From assembly GCA_030524135.1 (NCBI GenBank), contig JAUNHA010000005.1:21530-85529 (forward strand): a stretch of DNA of 64,000 nucleotides. The letters are read 5' to 3'. A model generated the notes under the pieces. That model was not told where the DNA came from. It ran no database searches and saw only the letters and a list, made by a program, of their open reading frames with translations. The translations under genes were made by a program, and so were the position numbers. Shown here in pieces: positions 24,406-33,717 of this stretch. Position 1 is the first letter of the stretch. Each line of letters begins with the position of its first letter. The DNA comes from Eubacteriales bacterium. Lineage in GTDB: Bacteria > Bacillota > Clostridia > Lachnospirales > Lachnospiraceae.

Positions 24406-26985
24406 TCATTTCCTTGCATACGGTGTATTTCGAAGGGGGAGTACTGTCTGGAATTCCCCGTTCAGGCTGTAATAAGCGCCGGCGACAGCCGGCGGTGTCG
24501 GGATCGATGTGATCTCACCGATTCCGATCGCACCGTGCGCTTCCTTGATGCCGGGTTTTTCGATCACAATCGCCTCGATATCCGGCGTTTTGTCTGCACG
24601 GAACAGACCGAGCGTTCCGAATTTGTCTTTGGGTACACAGTTTTCAAGTGTATAGCGTTCTGTCAGCGCATAACCGAGAGACATGACAACGCCGCCTTCG
24701 ATCTGGCCCTCGACGGCCTTTGGATTGACTGCTTTTCCGACATCATGTGCCGCCGCGACCTTTGCGATCGTTCCATCCTCATTCAGGACGCAAAGCTGTG
24801 TTGCATAACCGTAGGCGATGTGAGAGACAGGATTATCTTTTGGCGTTCCCATTTTATCCGTCTTTGTACGCCATTCTCCGTAATACTCTCTGCCATTGAG
24901 CTTTGTAATATCCCAATCCGGAAGCAGCTCCAGATCCGCCGCGATCTGCAGACAGGCCCTGCGGCAGGCTTCTCCGGTCACCAGTGTCTGGCGTGAACCG
25001 GAGGTTGTCCCGGAATCGGGAGCGGAAGCGGTATTTGGAGCATGCCATACCACCCGATCGACGGACAGGCGCAGCTGTGCACAGACGATGTGAACGAGCA
25101 CGGTTGCGAGGCCCTGTCCCATACAGGACGCGCCTGTCCGGATATGCACCTTTCCGCTGTCTATTACGAGGCGGCATCGTCCGGTATCCGGAAGTCCCAC
25201 ACCGACTCCTGCATTTTTCATTGCGCATCCGATCCCGACATAACGGTTTTGGTAAAAGGTATCTTTTACCGCGAGCAGCGTTTCTGCAAGACCGGTCGAA
25301 GCATCGGCGATCTGCCCGTTCGGAAGCACCTGCCCGGGCCGGATCGCATTACGGTAGCGGAATTCCCACGGGTCCAGTCCGCAAAGCTCAGCAAGCAGGT
25401 TCAGATTCATTTCGGTTGCAAAACAGGTCTGCGTTACGCCGAAACCGCGGAATGCACCCGCCGGAGGATTGTTTGTATAAACAGCTTTTCCGTCAATATC
25501 GATCGTCTGATAATTATATGGACCGGCTGCATGCGTGCAGGCACGCTGCAGTACCGGACCGCCCAGCGATGCATATGCGCCTGTATCCGCGACCACGACC
25601 GCCTTCATTGCGGTCAGAAAACCGTTTTCGTCACAGGCTGTCGTCATCCGGATCTTCATCGGATGGCGCTTCGGGTGTACCAGCAGGCTTTCTTTTCTGG
25701 AAAATTTAACCTTTACGACACGCTTTGTCAGATAGGCGGCCAATGCCGCATGATGCTGCACAGATACGTCTTCCTTCCCGCCAAAGCCTCCGCCGACATA
25801 TTTGTTTTCCACGATGATCTTTTCAGGATCGATTCCGAGCATGATGGAGACCTCGTGGCGTGTGTCATAGATCCCCTGATCAGAGGAAAAGACCAGCACA
25901 CCGTCGTCAAGCGGCATTGCGACCGCACATTCCGGTTCGAGGAAGGCGTGCTCTGTCCACGGGGTCTCATAGCTTCTGGTCACCTTGTACTTTGACCGGG
26001 CGATCACTTCATCCGCATCACCGCGGACCAGATGCTCATGGCTCAGGATATTGTCCGCATTGTGGACATGTACAAGCGGGGCATCTGCCCGGAGTGCTTC
26101 CTCCGGGCAGGTGACAGGCGGAAGTTCTTCATATTCCACATGTACGAGCGCCTTTGCCTGTTCCAGGATTTCTTCGTTTTCTGCCGTGACCAGAGCGACC
26201 GCATCTCCCAGGTAATGAGTCACATCTCCTTCAGCGATCATCGTATCCCAGTCCTGCTTCAGATGCCCGACCTTATTCTGTCCCGGGACATCCTTTGCTG
26301 TCAGTACGCAGATGACCCCCGGAAGTGCCTGTGCCTCTGCTGTATCGATCCGGAGCACCCGTGCGCGCGGATATTGCGCGCGCACTGCCGAGGCATATAT
26401 CATTCCAGGAATGTTTATATCATCACAAAACTCTGCCTTTCCGAGTGTTTTCAGCTCTCCGTCCACGCGGTGGATAAAGGTGCCGATCTCTACGCCGTCC
26501 GTTTTCTTTTCCGGGACCGGAAGGTCTTCACGGAACATGCAGGCAGCCAGGGCGATCGCATCGATGATTTTTTTATAACCTGTACAGCGGCAGTAATTGT
26601 TCCGGATCGCGGCTGCGATCTCCACGCGGTTTGGGTCCGGATTCCGGTCGATCAGCGCTTTTGCGCAGATGACCATGCCCGGAATGCAGAAGCCGCACTG
26701 TACCGCTCCCGCTTCACAGAAGGCAAAGCTGTAGACTGCTTTTTCCCGTTCGGACAGCCCCTCGACGGTCACGATCTCCTTACCGGCCATTTTCCCGCAT
26801 TTCTGTACGCAGGCCTTGGTCGCTTTTCCGTCCACAAGCACTGTGCAGGTTCCGCAGGCACCTTCCGAGCAGCCGTCCTTTACGGATGTCAGGCGCAGAT
26901 CATGCCGCAGCACATCCATGAGGCGGCGATTCTCTTCTGCCTCTGTTTTATTGCCGTTAATTGTTAATATAACTTTCGCACACAT
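24406..26985 (-). CDS. xdhD: Selenium-dependent xanthine dehydrogenase (fused 2Fe-2S and Mo subunits)
   Basis: An 859-residue fusion. Residues 1 to about 155 are the iron-sulfur part with GCSEGACGTCTVLVDG and CGFCIPGM, YCRCTGYKKI; residues about 165-859 are the molybdenum part with GGGFGGKEDVSVQHHAA, GAFRGFGVTQTCF, GASCMGQGLATV and the C-terminal IGIGEITSIPTPPAVAGAY. This arrangement without an FAD domain matches the Se-dependent xanthine dehydrogenase/XdhD family. The selenium is a labile cofactor ligand, so no in-frame UGA is expected and none is present. Neighbours ygfK and ssnA are its usual companions. Substrate may be xanthine, hypoxanthine or urate-related purines. Confidence 0.93.
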   Translation of the reverse strand: MCAKVILTINGNKTEAEENRRLMDVLRHDLRLTSVKDGCSEGACGTCTVLVDGKATKACVQKCGKMAGKEIVTVEGLSEREKAVYSFAFCEAGAVQCGFCIPGMVICAKALIDRNPDPNRVEIAAAIRNNYCRCTGYKKIIDAIALAACMFREDLPVPEKKTDGVEIGTFIHRVDGELKTLGKAEFCDDINIPGMIYASAVRAQYPRARVLRIDTAEAQALPGVICVLTAKDVPGQNKVGHLKQDWDTMIAEGDVTHYLGDAVALVTAENEEILEQAKALVHVEYEELPPVTCPEEALRADAPLVHVHNADNILSHEHLVRGDADEVIARSKYKVTRSYETPWTEHAFLEPECAVAMPLDDGVLVFSSDQGIYDTRHEVSIMLGIDPEKIIVENKYVGGGFGGKEDVSVQHHAALAAYLTKRVVKVKFSRKESLLVHPKRHPMKIRMTTACDENGFLTAMKAVVVADTGAYASLGGPVLQRACTHAAGPYNYQTIDIDGKAVYTNNPPAGAFRGFGVTQTCFATEMNLNLLAELCGLDPWEFRYRNAIRPGQVLPNGQIADASTGLAETLLAVKDTFYQNRYVGIGCAMKNAGVGVGLPDTGRCRLVIDSGKVHIRTGASCMGQGLATVLVHIVCAQLRLSVDRVVWHAPNTASAPDSGTTSGSRQTLVTGEACRRACLQIAADLELLPDWDITKLNGREYYGEWRTKTDKMGTPKDNPVSHIAYGYATQLCVLNEDGTIAKVAAAHDVGKAVNPKAVEGQIEGGVVMSLGYALTERYTLENCVPKDKFGTLGLFRADKTPDIEAIVIEKPGIKEAHGAIGIGEITSIPTPPAVAGAYYSLNGEFQTVLPLRNTPYARK

Positions 26986-27040
26986 CCTGAAAGTCCTCTT
27001 ATCATTTCTCAGATTTCAGTTCTGGATTATTGCTCCGGGA

Positions 27041-30025
27041 TCATAAGATCAGGTAGCTGTAGTCATGGTAAACAGCATCTACGATTTTGCACAGCCCTTC
27101 GAACAGCACCGGAGTCCCACCGACCGTATAGTGCTCAGTCTGTCCTGCAAGCCGGATCAGAGCCTTGCCGCCGGTATGATCCGTAAAACAGAAACCGTCA
27201 TTATTTGAATGCTCCATATCTGTTTCGTTTGCAAAGAGCGTAAATTTGTCCAGATACGGTGCCGATGCATATGGACAGAAGGTCCTGCAGTTTCCGCATT
27301 CGTTGCACATATAGTCAACATGAATGATCTGGTGCATCCGCATACCCGGTACACGGATCGCTATATTCGCCCGGTTTGGACATACCTCCGTACAGTTTTC
27401 GCATATATAGTCACAGGTCAGGCAGCGGCTGCTCTCATTTTTCGTGCTTGTTTTCTCGCAGAGGATACCGCGTTTCGCATAAACGGTTTCTTCATCGGTT
27501 TCTGATGGATGATCGGAGGCTACCGGCTGTGCGAGGATCGCTGCAGACGCCTTCATGGCGCCGGCGATCGCCTTTACGACAACGGCTGCACCTTCTGCGC
27601 CGTCGCCTGCCGCATAGATCTTTTTAACGGATGTTTCTCCGGTCTGCGGATCACAGACCGGAAGTCCTTTTTCATCCACAGAGATACCGTTTTGTGTATA
27701 GAATGTACTGTCTACCTTTTCTCCGATGGAAGCGATGACCGTGTCACAGGGGATTTCTTCCACTCCGTCTGTCTCGGCTACACCGCGGCGGCCCTTCTCA
27801 TCATAATCCGTAAGCTCCATCTTCCGGCATCGCAGCTTTCCGCCATACAGACCGATCGGGGACAGCAGCGGCTTAAAGATCACGCCGTCCGCGAGCGCCA
27901 GCCCGAGCTCTTCCTCGTCTGCCGGCATATTGCGCGCGTCTCTGCGATACACGAGGTAAACATTTTTGACCCCCGCATTGCGTTTGGCTGCGCGAGCCGC
28001 GTCCATAGCCGTATTTCCGGCGCCGACGATCACGACATTTTCACCGAGTTCTGCCTTTCCGCCGGTTTGTTTGTACTCCGCGAGGAAGGAAAGCGCATTT
28101 TTTGCTTCTCCGTTTTCCAGCGGGAGCGCCGTATTTTTATGGGCGCCGATTGCAATGACGGCAGCGTCAGCGCCGGTTTCCTGCATCAGGGCTCTGACGT
28201 CATGGATCTCTTTGCCAAGCACGAGCTTTGCACCCATTGCTTCCGCAAGCTTCACATCTCTGGCGATTTCCTCTGCCGGGAGCCGGAAGTCCGGAATGAT
28301 ATTTGCCACAACGCCGCCTGCACGCGTTTCTTTATCGTATACGATCGTTTCAGTGCCTGCGCGTCCAAGGAAGTAGGCTGCCGCAAGGCCCGCCGGTCCT
28401 GCACCTATGATAACGACCTTTCTGCCGTTCGGGCTGCCGGGTCTGAGATCCTTGTATACCTGATCATATCCCGCCTTTGCGCTGGCAAGCTTTGCACCGC
28501 GGATATCGACAGGCTCTTCATAGAAGTTGCGTGTGCACTTCTGCATGCAGACATGATTGCAGATATTTCCGGTAATAAACGGAAGCGGATTTTTCTCCAG
28601 GATCAGGGAGAGTGCCTCTGCCGGTCTTCCTTCTCCAAGGAGCTTTACATAACCGGTGATATCCTGATGGATCGGGCAGCCGTCCATACACGGGGCGAGA
28701 AAGCAGTCCACAAGAGGTACTTTTTTCCCGTTTTTTCTGGATGGGAGCGGCTTGATCAGTTTCACATGATGTTTGTCATGCTTTGCATCTTCCGCAAGCT
28801 TCAGAAGTCCGTCAACGTCGATCGGACCGAAGTGGTCCGGCATGCTGCAGAACAGTTCTGCAATTTGTTTGAACCGCTGGTATCCGCCTGTCTTCAGCAG
28901 CGTGGTCGCCATGGTTACCGGTCCGATGCCAAGATCCACGATTTTTTTGATATTAAAATAATCACAGCCGCCTGAATATGCGATGCGAAGCTTTCCTCCG
29001 AAATCCTTTGAAAGCCTTGAAGCAACGGCAAGCGAAAGCGGATAGATCGATTTTCCGGACATATACATTTCTTCGGACGGGAGCTCATTGCGCTTTACGT
29101 CGACCGGGAAGGTGTTTGTGATCTTTACACCGAAGGAAAGGCCTTTTTCATCCGCAAGCTTTTGCAGACGTCTGAACATCGGTACCGCGTCCTCGTACTG
29201 CAGATCGTCTCGGAAATGGAAATCGGTAAAAGCAATATAGTCATACCCCATTTCATCCAGGGTCTTCCTCGCGCATTCATAGCCGAGCAGGGTCGGATTA
29301 CATTTAATGAATGTGTGCAGGCCCTTTTCTTCGATCAAATAGGTCGCGATGCGTTCGATCTCCTGCTTCGGACAGCCGTGCAGTGTCGAAAGTGTTGCGG
29401 AATTACAGATATCCGGCTGGATGCGTTCGATATCCTCTCTTGTGACATGGCTGAAGCGGTCAATGTTGTCGATCAGCCATGCGCGGCACTCCCGGAAAAC
29501 CGGTGTCTCTGAAGCGTCTTTCATTCCTTCGATGAAACGGTCGATCTTTTCCGTCCGGATTCCCTCCAGATCATAGCCGACGGACATGTTGAACTGGAAG
29601 CCGTCCGGGCTGCCGAGCCCCCATTCCTTTGACAGCACCTTCAGCATAAACCATGCTTTTACATATTCATCAAAGGCCTGCGGTACATAGAGCTCCGTTG
29701 ACCATTCGCAGTTATAGCACTCGTCCTCTGCAAGAATGCAGGGCTTTGATACCGGAAGATCTTCGCCGTCCAGCTTCTGTACGGTCTTCAGTTCAAAGAA
29801 ACGTGCGCCTGCGTAATACGAAGCCACAATATTCTGCGTAAGCTGCGTATGAGGACCTGCTGCCGGTCCGACCGGGTTTTCCAGCTTCCTGCCAAATAAT
29901 TCATATCCCTGTTCCGGGTCAGCGAGATACGGACGTTTTACGCCGAACAGGCTGCCCTTTTTATGTTCTTCCAGTACCCAGTTCATTAGATTCCCAAATG
30001 GAATCGGTGTCATTTTGTCGCTCAT
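27041..30025 (-). CDS. ygfK: YgfK, putative selenate-reductase-type oxidoreductase subunit
   Basis: A 994-residue multidomain iron-sulfur flavoprotein. The N-terminal third has a dihydroorotate-dehydrogenase-like barrel (ENPVGPAAGPHTQL, LSTLHGCPKQEIERIATYL, AYSGGCDYFN). The middle is glutamate-synthase-small-subunit-like: CMDGCPIHQDI, the FAD motif VVIIGAGPAGLAAAYFLG, and the NADPH motif ENVVIVGAGNTAMDAARAAKR. The C-terminus has ferredoxin-type clusters CLTCDYICENCTEVCPN and CNECGNCRTFCPYASAP. It can move electrons between NAD(P)H and an acceptor; genetic studies link it to selenium-dependent purine metabolism, so the selenate reductase name is uncertain. It lies 55 bases upstream of the Se-XDH gene and 25 bases downstream of ssnA. 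Confidence 0.93.
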   Translation of the reverse strand: MSDKMTPIPFGNLMNWVLEEHKKGSLFGVKRPYLADPEQGYELFGRKLENPVGPAAGPHTQLTQNIVASYYAGARFFELKTVQKLDGEDLPVSKPCILAEDECYNCEWSTELYVPQAFDEYVKAWFMLKVLSKEWGLGSPDGFQFNMSVGYDLEGIRTEKIDRFIEGMKDASETPVFRECRAWLIDNIDRFSHVTREDIERIQPDICNSATLSTLHGCPKQEIERIATYLIEEKGLHTFIKCNPTLLGYECARKTLDEMGYDYIAFTDFHFRDDLQYEDAVPMFRRLQKLADEKGLSFGVKITNTFPVDVKRNELPSEEMYMSGKSIYPLSLAVASRLSKDFGGKLRIAYSGGCDYFNIKKIVDLGIGPVTMATTLLKTGGYQRFKQIAELFCSMPDHFGPIDVDGLLKLAEDAKHDKHHVKLIKPLPSRKNGKKVPLVDCFLAPCMDGCPIHQDITGYVKLLGEGRPAEALSLILEKNPLPFITGNICNHVCMQKCTRNFYEEPVDIRGAKLASAKAGYDQVYKDLRPGSPNGRKVVIIGAGPAGLAAAYFLGRAGTETIVYDKETRAGGVVANIIPDFRLPAEEIARDVKLAEAMGAKLVLGKEIHDVRALMQETGADAAVIAIGAHKNTALPLENGEAKNALSFLAEYKQTGGKAELGENVVIVGAGNTAMDAARAAKRNAGVKNVYLVYRRDARNMPADEEELGLALADGVIFKPLLSPIGLYGGKLRCRKMELTDYDEKGRRGVAETDGVEEIPCDTVIASIGEKVDSTFYTQNGISVDEKGLPVCDPQTGETSVKKIYAAGDGAEGAAVVVKAIAGAMKASAAILAQPVASDHPSETDEETVYAKRGILCEKTSTKNESSRCLTCDYICENCTEVCPNRANIAIRVPGMRMHQIIHVDYMCNECGNCRTFCPYASAPYLDKFTLFANETDMEHSNNDGFCFTDHTGGKALIRLAGQTEHYTVGGTPVLFEGLCKIVDAVYHDYSYLIL

Positions 30026-30050
30026 AAATATTCCCCTATTATTTAAAAGA

Positions 30051-31388
30051 TCAACGTCCTTCGTTTATTTTGTTCCACAATCTTGCCGCGCCCTCGCGTA
30101 CCTTTGCGAGTTCGGCCTCTTCATCCACTTTCTGCAGTACGCGGTCCTTCATCAGAACCTCGCCGCCTGCTACCGTTGTTACGACATCGCGTCCGGTCAT
30201 TCCGAACAGGATATGGCTGTTCAGATTGGTTTCATCCATCGGCGTACGCGGGATATAATTCAATACGATGACATCTGCCGCGGCACCCTCGCGGAGTACG
30301 CCGAGCGGAGTCTCAAAGTAACGGCCAGCGATCTCCGCATTTCCTTCAAACAGCATCTTCGGCACTTCGCTCCATGCAGCTCCGGGATCGCAGAGATGGT
30401 GCTTGTGCAGCACGTTTGCAACCTTGTAGGATTCGGTCATATCTTCCGTATAGCCGTCTGTACCGAGACCACAGAGGATCCCGCGATGTACGAGCTCCAT
30501 GGTCGGAGGACAGCCGCAGGCGTTCCCCATATTGGATTCCGGGTTGTGAACGACCATTGTCCCGGTTTCCTTGATGAGCTCCATCTCATGCGGATTGATA
30601 TAAATGCAATGTGCGAGCAGAGTCTTGTCGCTGAGAATGTTCCAGTCGTACAGCCGGTCTGTGATCCGGGTACCGTGTTCTTTCAGGCAGGCGTGGAGAT
30701 CCTCGATTCCTTCCGCAACATGGATGTGATAGCCGACGCCGTCCGGCTTTTCGGCATTGCAGAGCTCCATGGTAGCGTCAGAGATCGTAAATGACGCGTG
30801 CATTCCCATCATGGCCTTGATGCGGTCGTCCCCGTTCTTTTGGACGTGCCGGATGAAATCAACATTTTCTCTCACAGCAGCGCGGGATTTTTCCATGCCG
30901 TCACGATCAGAGATCTCATAGCAGAGGCAGCTGCGCACCCCCAGGCGTCTTGCCTGTTCTTCAATGGCAAACAGGCTGCCCGTGATCTCACCAAAGCTTG
31001 CGTGGTGATCAAAAACGGTCGTGATACCGTTTTTGATGCTGTCAATATAGGTCGCGACCGCTGACAGCGCAGTGAATTCATTTGTCAGGTTTCTGTCGAT
31101 TGTCCACCAGGTGCCGTCCAGAATTTCCAGAAAACCGCCGGGATTATTTCCCTTGATCGAAAGCCCGCGTGCCATTGCCGAGTAGATGTGCTCATGTGCA
31201 TTGATAAAAGCGGGCATGATAACGCCGCCTTTGGCGTCAATGAACTCTGCCTGCGGATACGCTTTCCGGAGCGTTTCCGTTTCTCCGACTGCGCTGATAC
31301 GGTCCCCTTCGCACAGGACCGCTCCGTCTTTGTAATAGGGATGCGAGGCATCCCGCGTAAATAGTCGTCCGTTTCCAATCAGTAACAT
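30051..31388 (-). CDS. ssnA: SsnA, putative aminohydrolase
   Basis: A 445-residue amidohydrolase-superfamily protein close to guanine deaminase and chlorohydrolase-like enzymes. Metal-binding motifs: INAHEHIYSAMARGL, TVFDHHASF, YHIHVAEG, LLAHCIYI and CGLGTDGY; NPESNMGNACG precedes the last. A purine or aminopurine deaminase function is likely, consistent with its constant association with ygfK and Se-dependent xanthine dehydrogenase. AGGAGG lies just upstream of ATG 31388. It is the first gene of the minus arm, behind an approximately 180-base leader and a divergent promoter region. Confidence 0.92.
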   Translation of the reverse strand: MLLIGNGRLFTRDASHPYYKDGAVLCEGDRISAVGETETLRKAYPQAEFIDAKGGVIMPAFINAHEHIYSAMARGLSIKGNNPGGFLEILDGTWWTIDRNLTNEFTALSAVATYIDSIKNGITTVFDHHASFGEITGSLFAIEEQARRLGVRSCLCYEISDRDGMEKSRAAVRENVDFIRHVQKNGDDRIKAMMGMHASFTISDATMELCNAEKPDGVGYHIHVAEGIEDLHACLKEHGTRITDRLYDWNILSDKTLLAHCIYINPHEMELIKETGTMVVHNPESNMGNACGCPPTMELVHRGILCGLGTDGYTEDMTESYKVANVLHKHHLCDPGAAWSEVPKMLFEGNAEIAGRYFETPLGVLREGAAADVIVLNYIPRTPMDETNLNSHILFGMTGRDVVTTVAGGEVLMKDRVLQKVDEEAELAKVREGAARLWNKINEGR

Positions 31389-31578
31389 GGCATCCTCCTA
31401 AAAAAAATTAAGGTATTTTTTCCTCTCATGTTATCGCGTCTTCCTGTTTCTCCTGTGCCGTACGGTCAGCTGTCACTGTTTTTTACAGAAGAGGGAAAAT
31501 GTATCCGCGCACTGTCGGATTTCACAATTAAAAATGATTTTAACATTTGAATTTGTTACTTTCCAATAATCTAATGAC

Positions 31579-31607
31579 ATAGTAGCATTGAAACCTGCTT
31601 TTTGCAA
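31579..31607 (-). promoter_or_regulatory. Promoter of the ssnA-ygfK arm
   Basis: On the minus strand TTGCAA (31607-31602) and TACTAT (31584-31579) are 17 bases apart. The -35 is part of a CTTGCAAAA repeat shared with the opposite promoter. Confidence 0.55.
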
Positions 31608-31657
31608 GTGGAAAACAAAAAATAATTAGATGGCCTAAAAAATTTTGTATTTTCTGC

Positions 31658-31685
31658 TTGCAAAAGTAAAAAATTATGCTATGAT
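31658..31685 (+). promoter_or_regulatory. Promoter of the regulator-ygeXYW arm
   Basis: TTGCAA (31658-31663) and TATGAT (31680-31685) with a 16-base spacer. The pair lies between the arms of the CCTAAAAA/TTTTTAGG inverted repeat; the right arm falls just downstream of the predicted start point, a position suited to repression. Confidence 0.6.
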
Positions 31686-31791
31686 GAATTTGACCAAAAA
31701 AATTTTTAGGTAAAACATTGCTATGGGACCGACGGCTTCAGACCGGTCTCTGCCGATGACATCATTTGTTTCAGCTAAAAAGGAGGCTGCT

Positions 31792-32508
31792 ATGCTAAAC
31801 GCAATGGATGAACAGTATCTCAAGCAGATAGAGAGCGATTTTCAGCTCAAGAATCTTATTTATATCGCGCATGGAATCGCGCGGCAGTTCGGTGAGAACT
31901 GCGAAGTCTGTATTCATGATTTAAAAACACCGGATCTGGAGCATTCGATCATTTATATCATAAACGGTCATGTGACAGGCCGGGGCATCGGCGACGGACC
32001 GTCGAAGATCATTCTCAAATCGATCGAAGCTCAGAAAAATGGTGAGGAGCTATCAGATCACCTCTGCTATCTTACAAAAGGAAGCGGGGGAAAACTCCTG
32101 AAATCGTCGACGATTTTTATCAAGGACGAAACCGGTCTTTTCCATTATGTATTGAGTATAAACTTCGACATCAGCGTTTTTGCAGCGGTGGAAACGGCGA
32201 TTCAGTCGTTTACGGCGGTTGAGGAGAATGCGGAAACCGCGGCGGAGAGCAGCGGTACGGAGGCGATCCCGAACAGCGTAGGCGAGCTGCTCGATAATCT
32301 CATTGAACAGAGCGTTGCACGCATTGGCAAAGCGGCGTCTTTGATGACAAAGGATGAAAAGGTCCGCGCGATCAACTATCTGAACGATGCAGGTGCTTTC
32401 CTGATCCAGAAATCCGGAGATAAGGTCGCGAATTATTTCGGAATCAGCAAGTTTACGCTTTATTCGTATATTGATGTAAAAAAGAAAAAGGAGGAGCTTG
32501 AATCATGA
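31792..32508 (+). CDS. YheO/DauR-type PAS-HTH transcriptional regulator
   Basis: A 238-residue regulator. The N-terminal half (about 10-120) is a YheO-like PAS domain: LKNLIYIAHGIARQFGENCEVCIHDLK, GHVTGRGIGDGPSKIIL and FHYVLSINFDIS; the C-terminal part (about 170-235) holds a DauR-type helix-turn-helix with KVRAINYLNDAGAFLIQKSGDKVANYFGISKFTLYSYID. AAGGAGG at 31781-31787 sets the start at ATG 31792 rather than the upstream in-frame ATG at 31723. Its stop overlaps the ygeX start by four bases (ATGA), so it is co-expressed with the catabolic genes. It probably senses a purine-derived or amino-acid intermediate and controls both divergent arms. Confidence 0.88.
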   Translation: MLNAMDEQYLKQIESDFQLKNLIYIAHGIARQFGENCEVCIHDLKTPDLEHSIIYIINGHVTGRGIGDGPSKIILKSIEAQKNGEELSDHLCYLTKGSGGKLLKSSTIFIKDETGLFHYVLSINFDISVFAAVETAIQSFTAVEENAETAAESSGTEAIPNSVGELLDNLIEQSVARIGKAASLMTKDEKVRAINYLNDAGAFLIQKSGDKVANYFGISKFTLYSYIDVKKKKEELES

Positions 32509-33701
32509 ATCAGGCTGTCAAATGGGTATTAAACAGGATGCCGAAGACAGACGACCGGAACCTGCCGATCATGTCGGTGGAAGAGGTAAAGAAGGCGCGC
32601 GCCTTCCACGAGAGCTTTCCGCAGTACAAGGTGACCCCGCTTGCAGATCTTGAGAAGATGGCGGAGTGGCTGGGACTCGGGAGAGTCTGTGTAAAGGACG
32701 AGTCCTACCGCTTCGGTTTAAACGCCTTTAAAGTACTGGGCGGATCCTACGCGATCGCAAGGTATATCGCGGGCGAGCTGGGGAAGGATGTTTCGGAGCT
32801 TCCGTACAACGTGCTGACCTCAAAGGAACTGCTCGATCAGTTCGGAAAGGCGGCATTCTTCTCGGCAACGGACGGAAACCATGGAAGAGGCGTGGCTTGG
32901 GCAGCGAACCGCCTCGGACAGGACTGCGTGATCCGGATGCCTGTGGGCTCCACAGAGTATCGGAGAAAGCAGATCGAGAGAGAGGGAGCAGAGTGCACGA
33001 TCGAGACCGTAAACTATGATGACTGCGTACGTATGGTGGCGAAGGAAGCGGCAGCCTGCAAGCGCGGCGTTGTAATTCAGGATACAGCCTGGGAGGGCTA
33101 TGAGGAGATCCCGTCATGGATCATGCAGGGCTACAGTACGATGGCGGATGAGGCATCGGAGCAGTTCGGAGAGAGACCGACGCACGTATTTGTACAGGCA
33201 GGAGTAGGATCCCTTGCGGGAGGCATCGTAGGATACTTCTCGAACAAATACAGGGAGAACCCGCCGGTCATGGTAGTCGTGGAGGCAGAGCCGGCCGCGT
33301 GTCTGTATAAGGGAGCGGTAGCTGCGGACGGAGAGATCAGGACATGTGACGGAGAGATGCCGACGATCATGGCAGGCCTTTGCTGCGGGGAGCCGAACAT
33401 CACTTCCTGGGACATTCTCAAGAACCACGTGAGCGCGTTCCTTGCGGTAGATGATAGCGTGGCAAGGAGAGGCATGCGGATGCTTGCAGCGCCGTTAAAG
33501 GGAGATCCGCAGGTGGTTTCAGGAGAGTCGGGAGCAGCATCCTTCGGAGCGCTTGCGACGATCATGGAGGATGAGAGCTATGCGGAGCTTCGCGAGGCGC
33601 TCGGATTAAATAAAGATGCAAGGATCCTGATGTTCTCAACGGAGGGCGATACTGATCCGGAGCGCTGGAAGAACATCGTATGGGAAGGTTTGGAAAAATA
33701 A
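32505..33701 (+). CDS. ygeX: Diaminopropionate ammonia-lyase
   Basis: A 398-residue PLP enzyme of the tryptophan-synthase-beta fold that converts 2,3-diaminopropionate to pyruvate and two ammonia. The PLP lysine lies in RFGLNAFKVLGGSYA, with the conserved SATDGNHGRGVAWAA and QAGVGSLAGGIVGYF (phosphate-binding) segments; GESGAASFGAL is near the C-terminus. In the anaerobic purine-degradation gene set it is proposed to release pyruvate and ammonia from a ring-opened intermediate, an energy-yielding step. Start overlaps the regulator gene; ygeY follows after 16 bases with an AAGGAG site. Confidence 0.94.
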   Translation: MNQAVKWVLNRMPKTDDRNLPIMSVEEVKKARAFHESFPQYKVTPLADLEKMAEWLGLGRVCVKDESYRFGLNAFKVLGGSYAIARYIAGELGKDVSELPYNVLTSKELLDQFGKAAFFSATDGNHGRGVAWAANRLGQDCVIRMPVGSTEYRRKQIEREGAECTIETVNYDDCVRMVAKEAAACKRGVVIQDTAWEGYEEIPSWIMQGYSTMADEASEQFGERPTHVFVQAGVGSLAGGIVGYFSNKYRENPPVMVVVEAEPAACLYKGAVAADGEIRTCDGEMPTIMAGLCCGEPNITSWDILKNHVSAFLAVDDSVARRGMRMLAAPLKGDPQVVSGESGAASFGALATIMEDESYAELREALGLNKDARILMFSTEGDTDPERWKNIVWEGLEK

Positions 33702-33717
33702 AAAGGAGTGATATATC

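Larger units (their letters stand above)
31389..31791. other. Divergent control region between the two purine arms
   Basis: Four hundred bases without a gene. They hold back-to-back promoters whose -35 elements lie in the two copies of a 9-base repeat CTTGCAAAA, read leftward at 31608-31600 and rightward at 31657-31665. There are also inverted repeats CCTAAAAA (31634-31641) with TTTTTAGG (31703-31710), and ATCTAAT (31569-31575) with ATTAGAT (31625-31631). The leftward leader to ssnA is about 180 bases and shows only weak short stems. The region is the likely target of the YheO-type regulator encoded to its right. Confidence 0.6.

Noticed and set aside
24406-26985. Selenocysteine or in-frame UGA in the Se-dependent dehydrogenase
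   Set aside because: The frame is uninterrupted over 859 codons; these enzymes carry labile selenium in the cofactor and not as selenocysteine.
27041-30025. Several long opposite-strand and out-of-frame open stretches across the xdh/ygfK region
   Set aside because: They are shadows of strongly conserved genes on the minus strand, lack ribosome sites and show no protein-family features.
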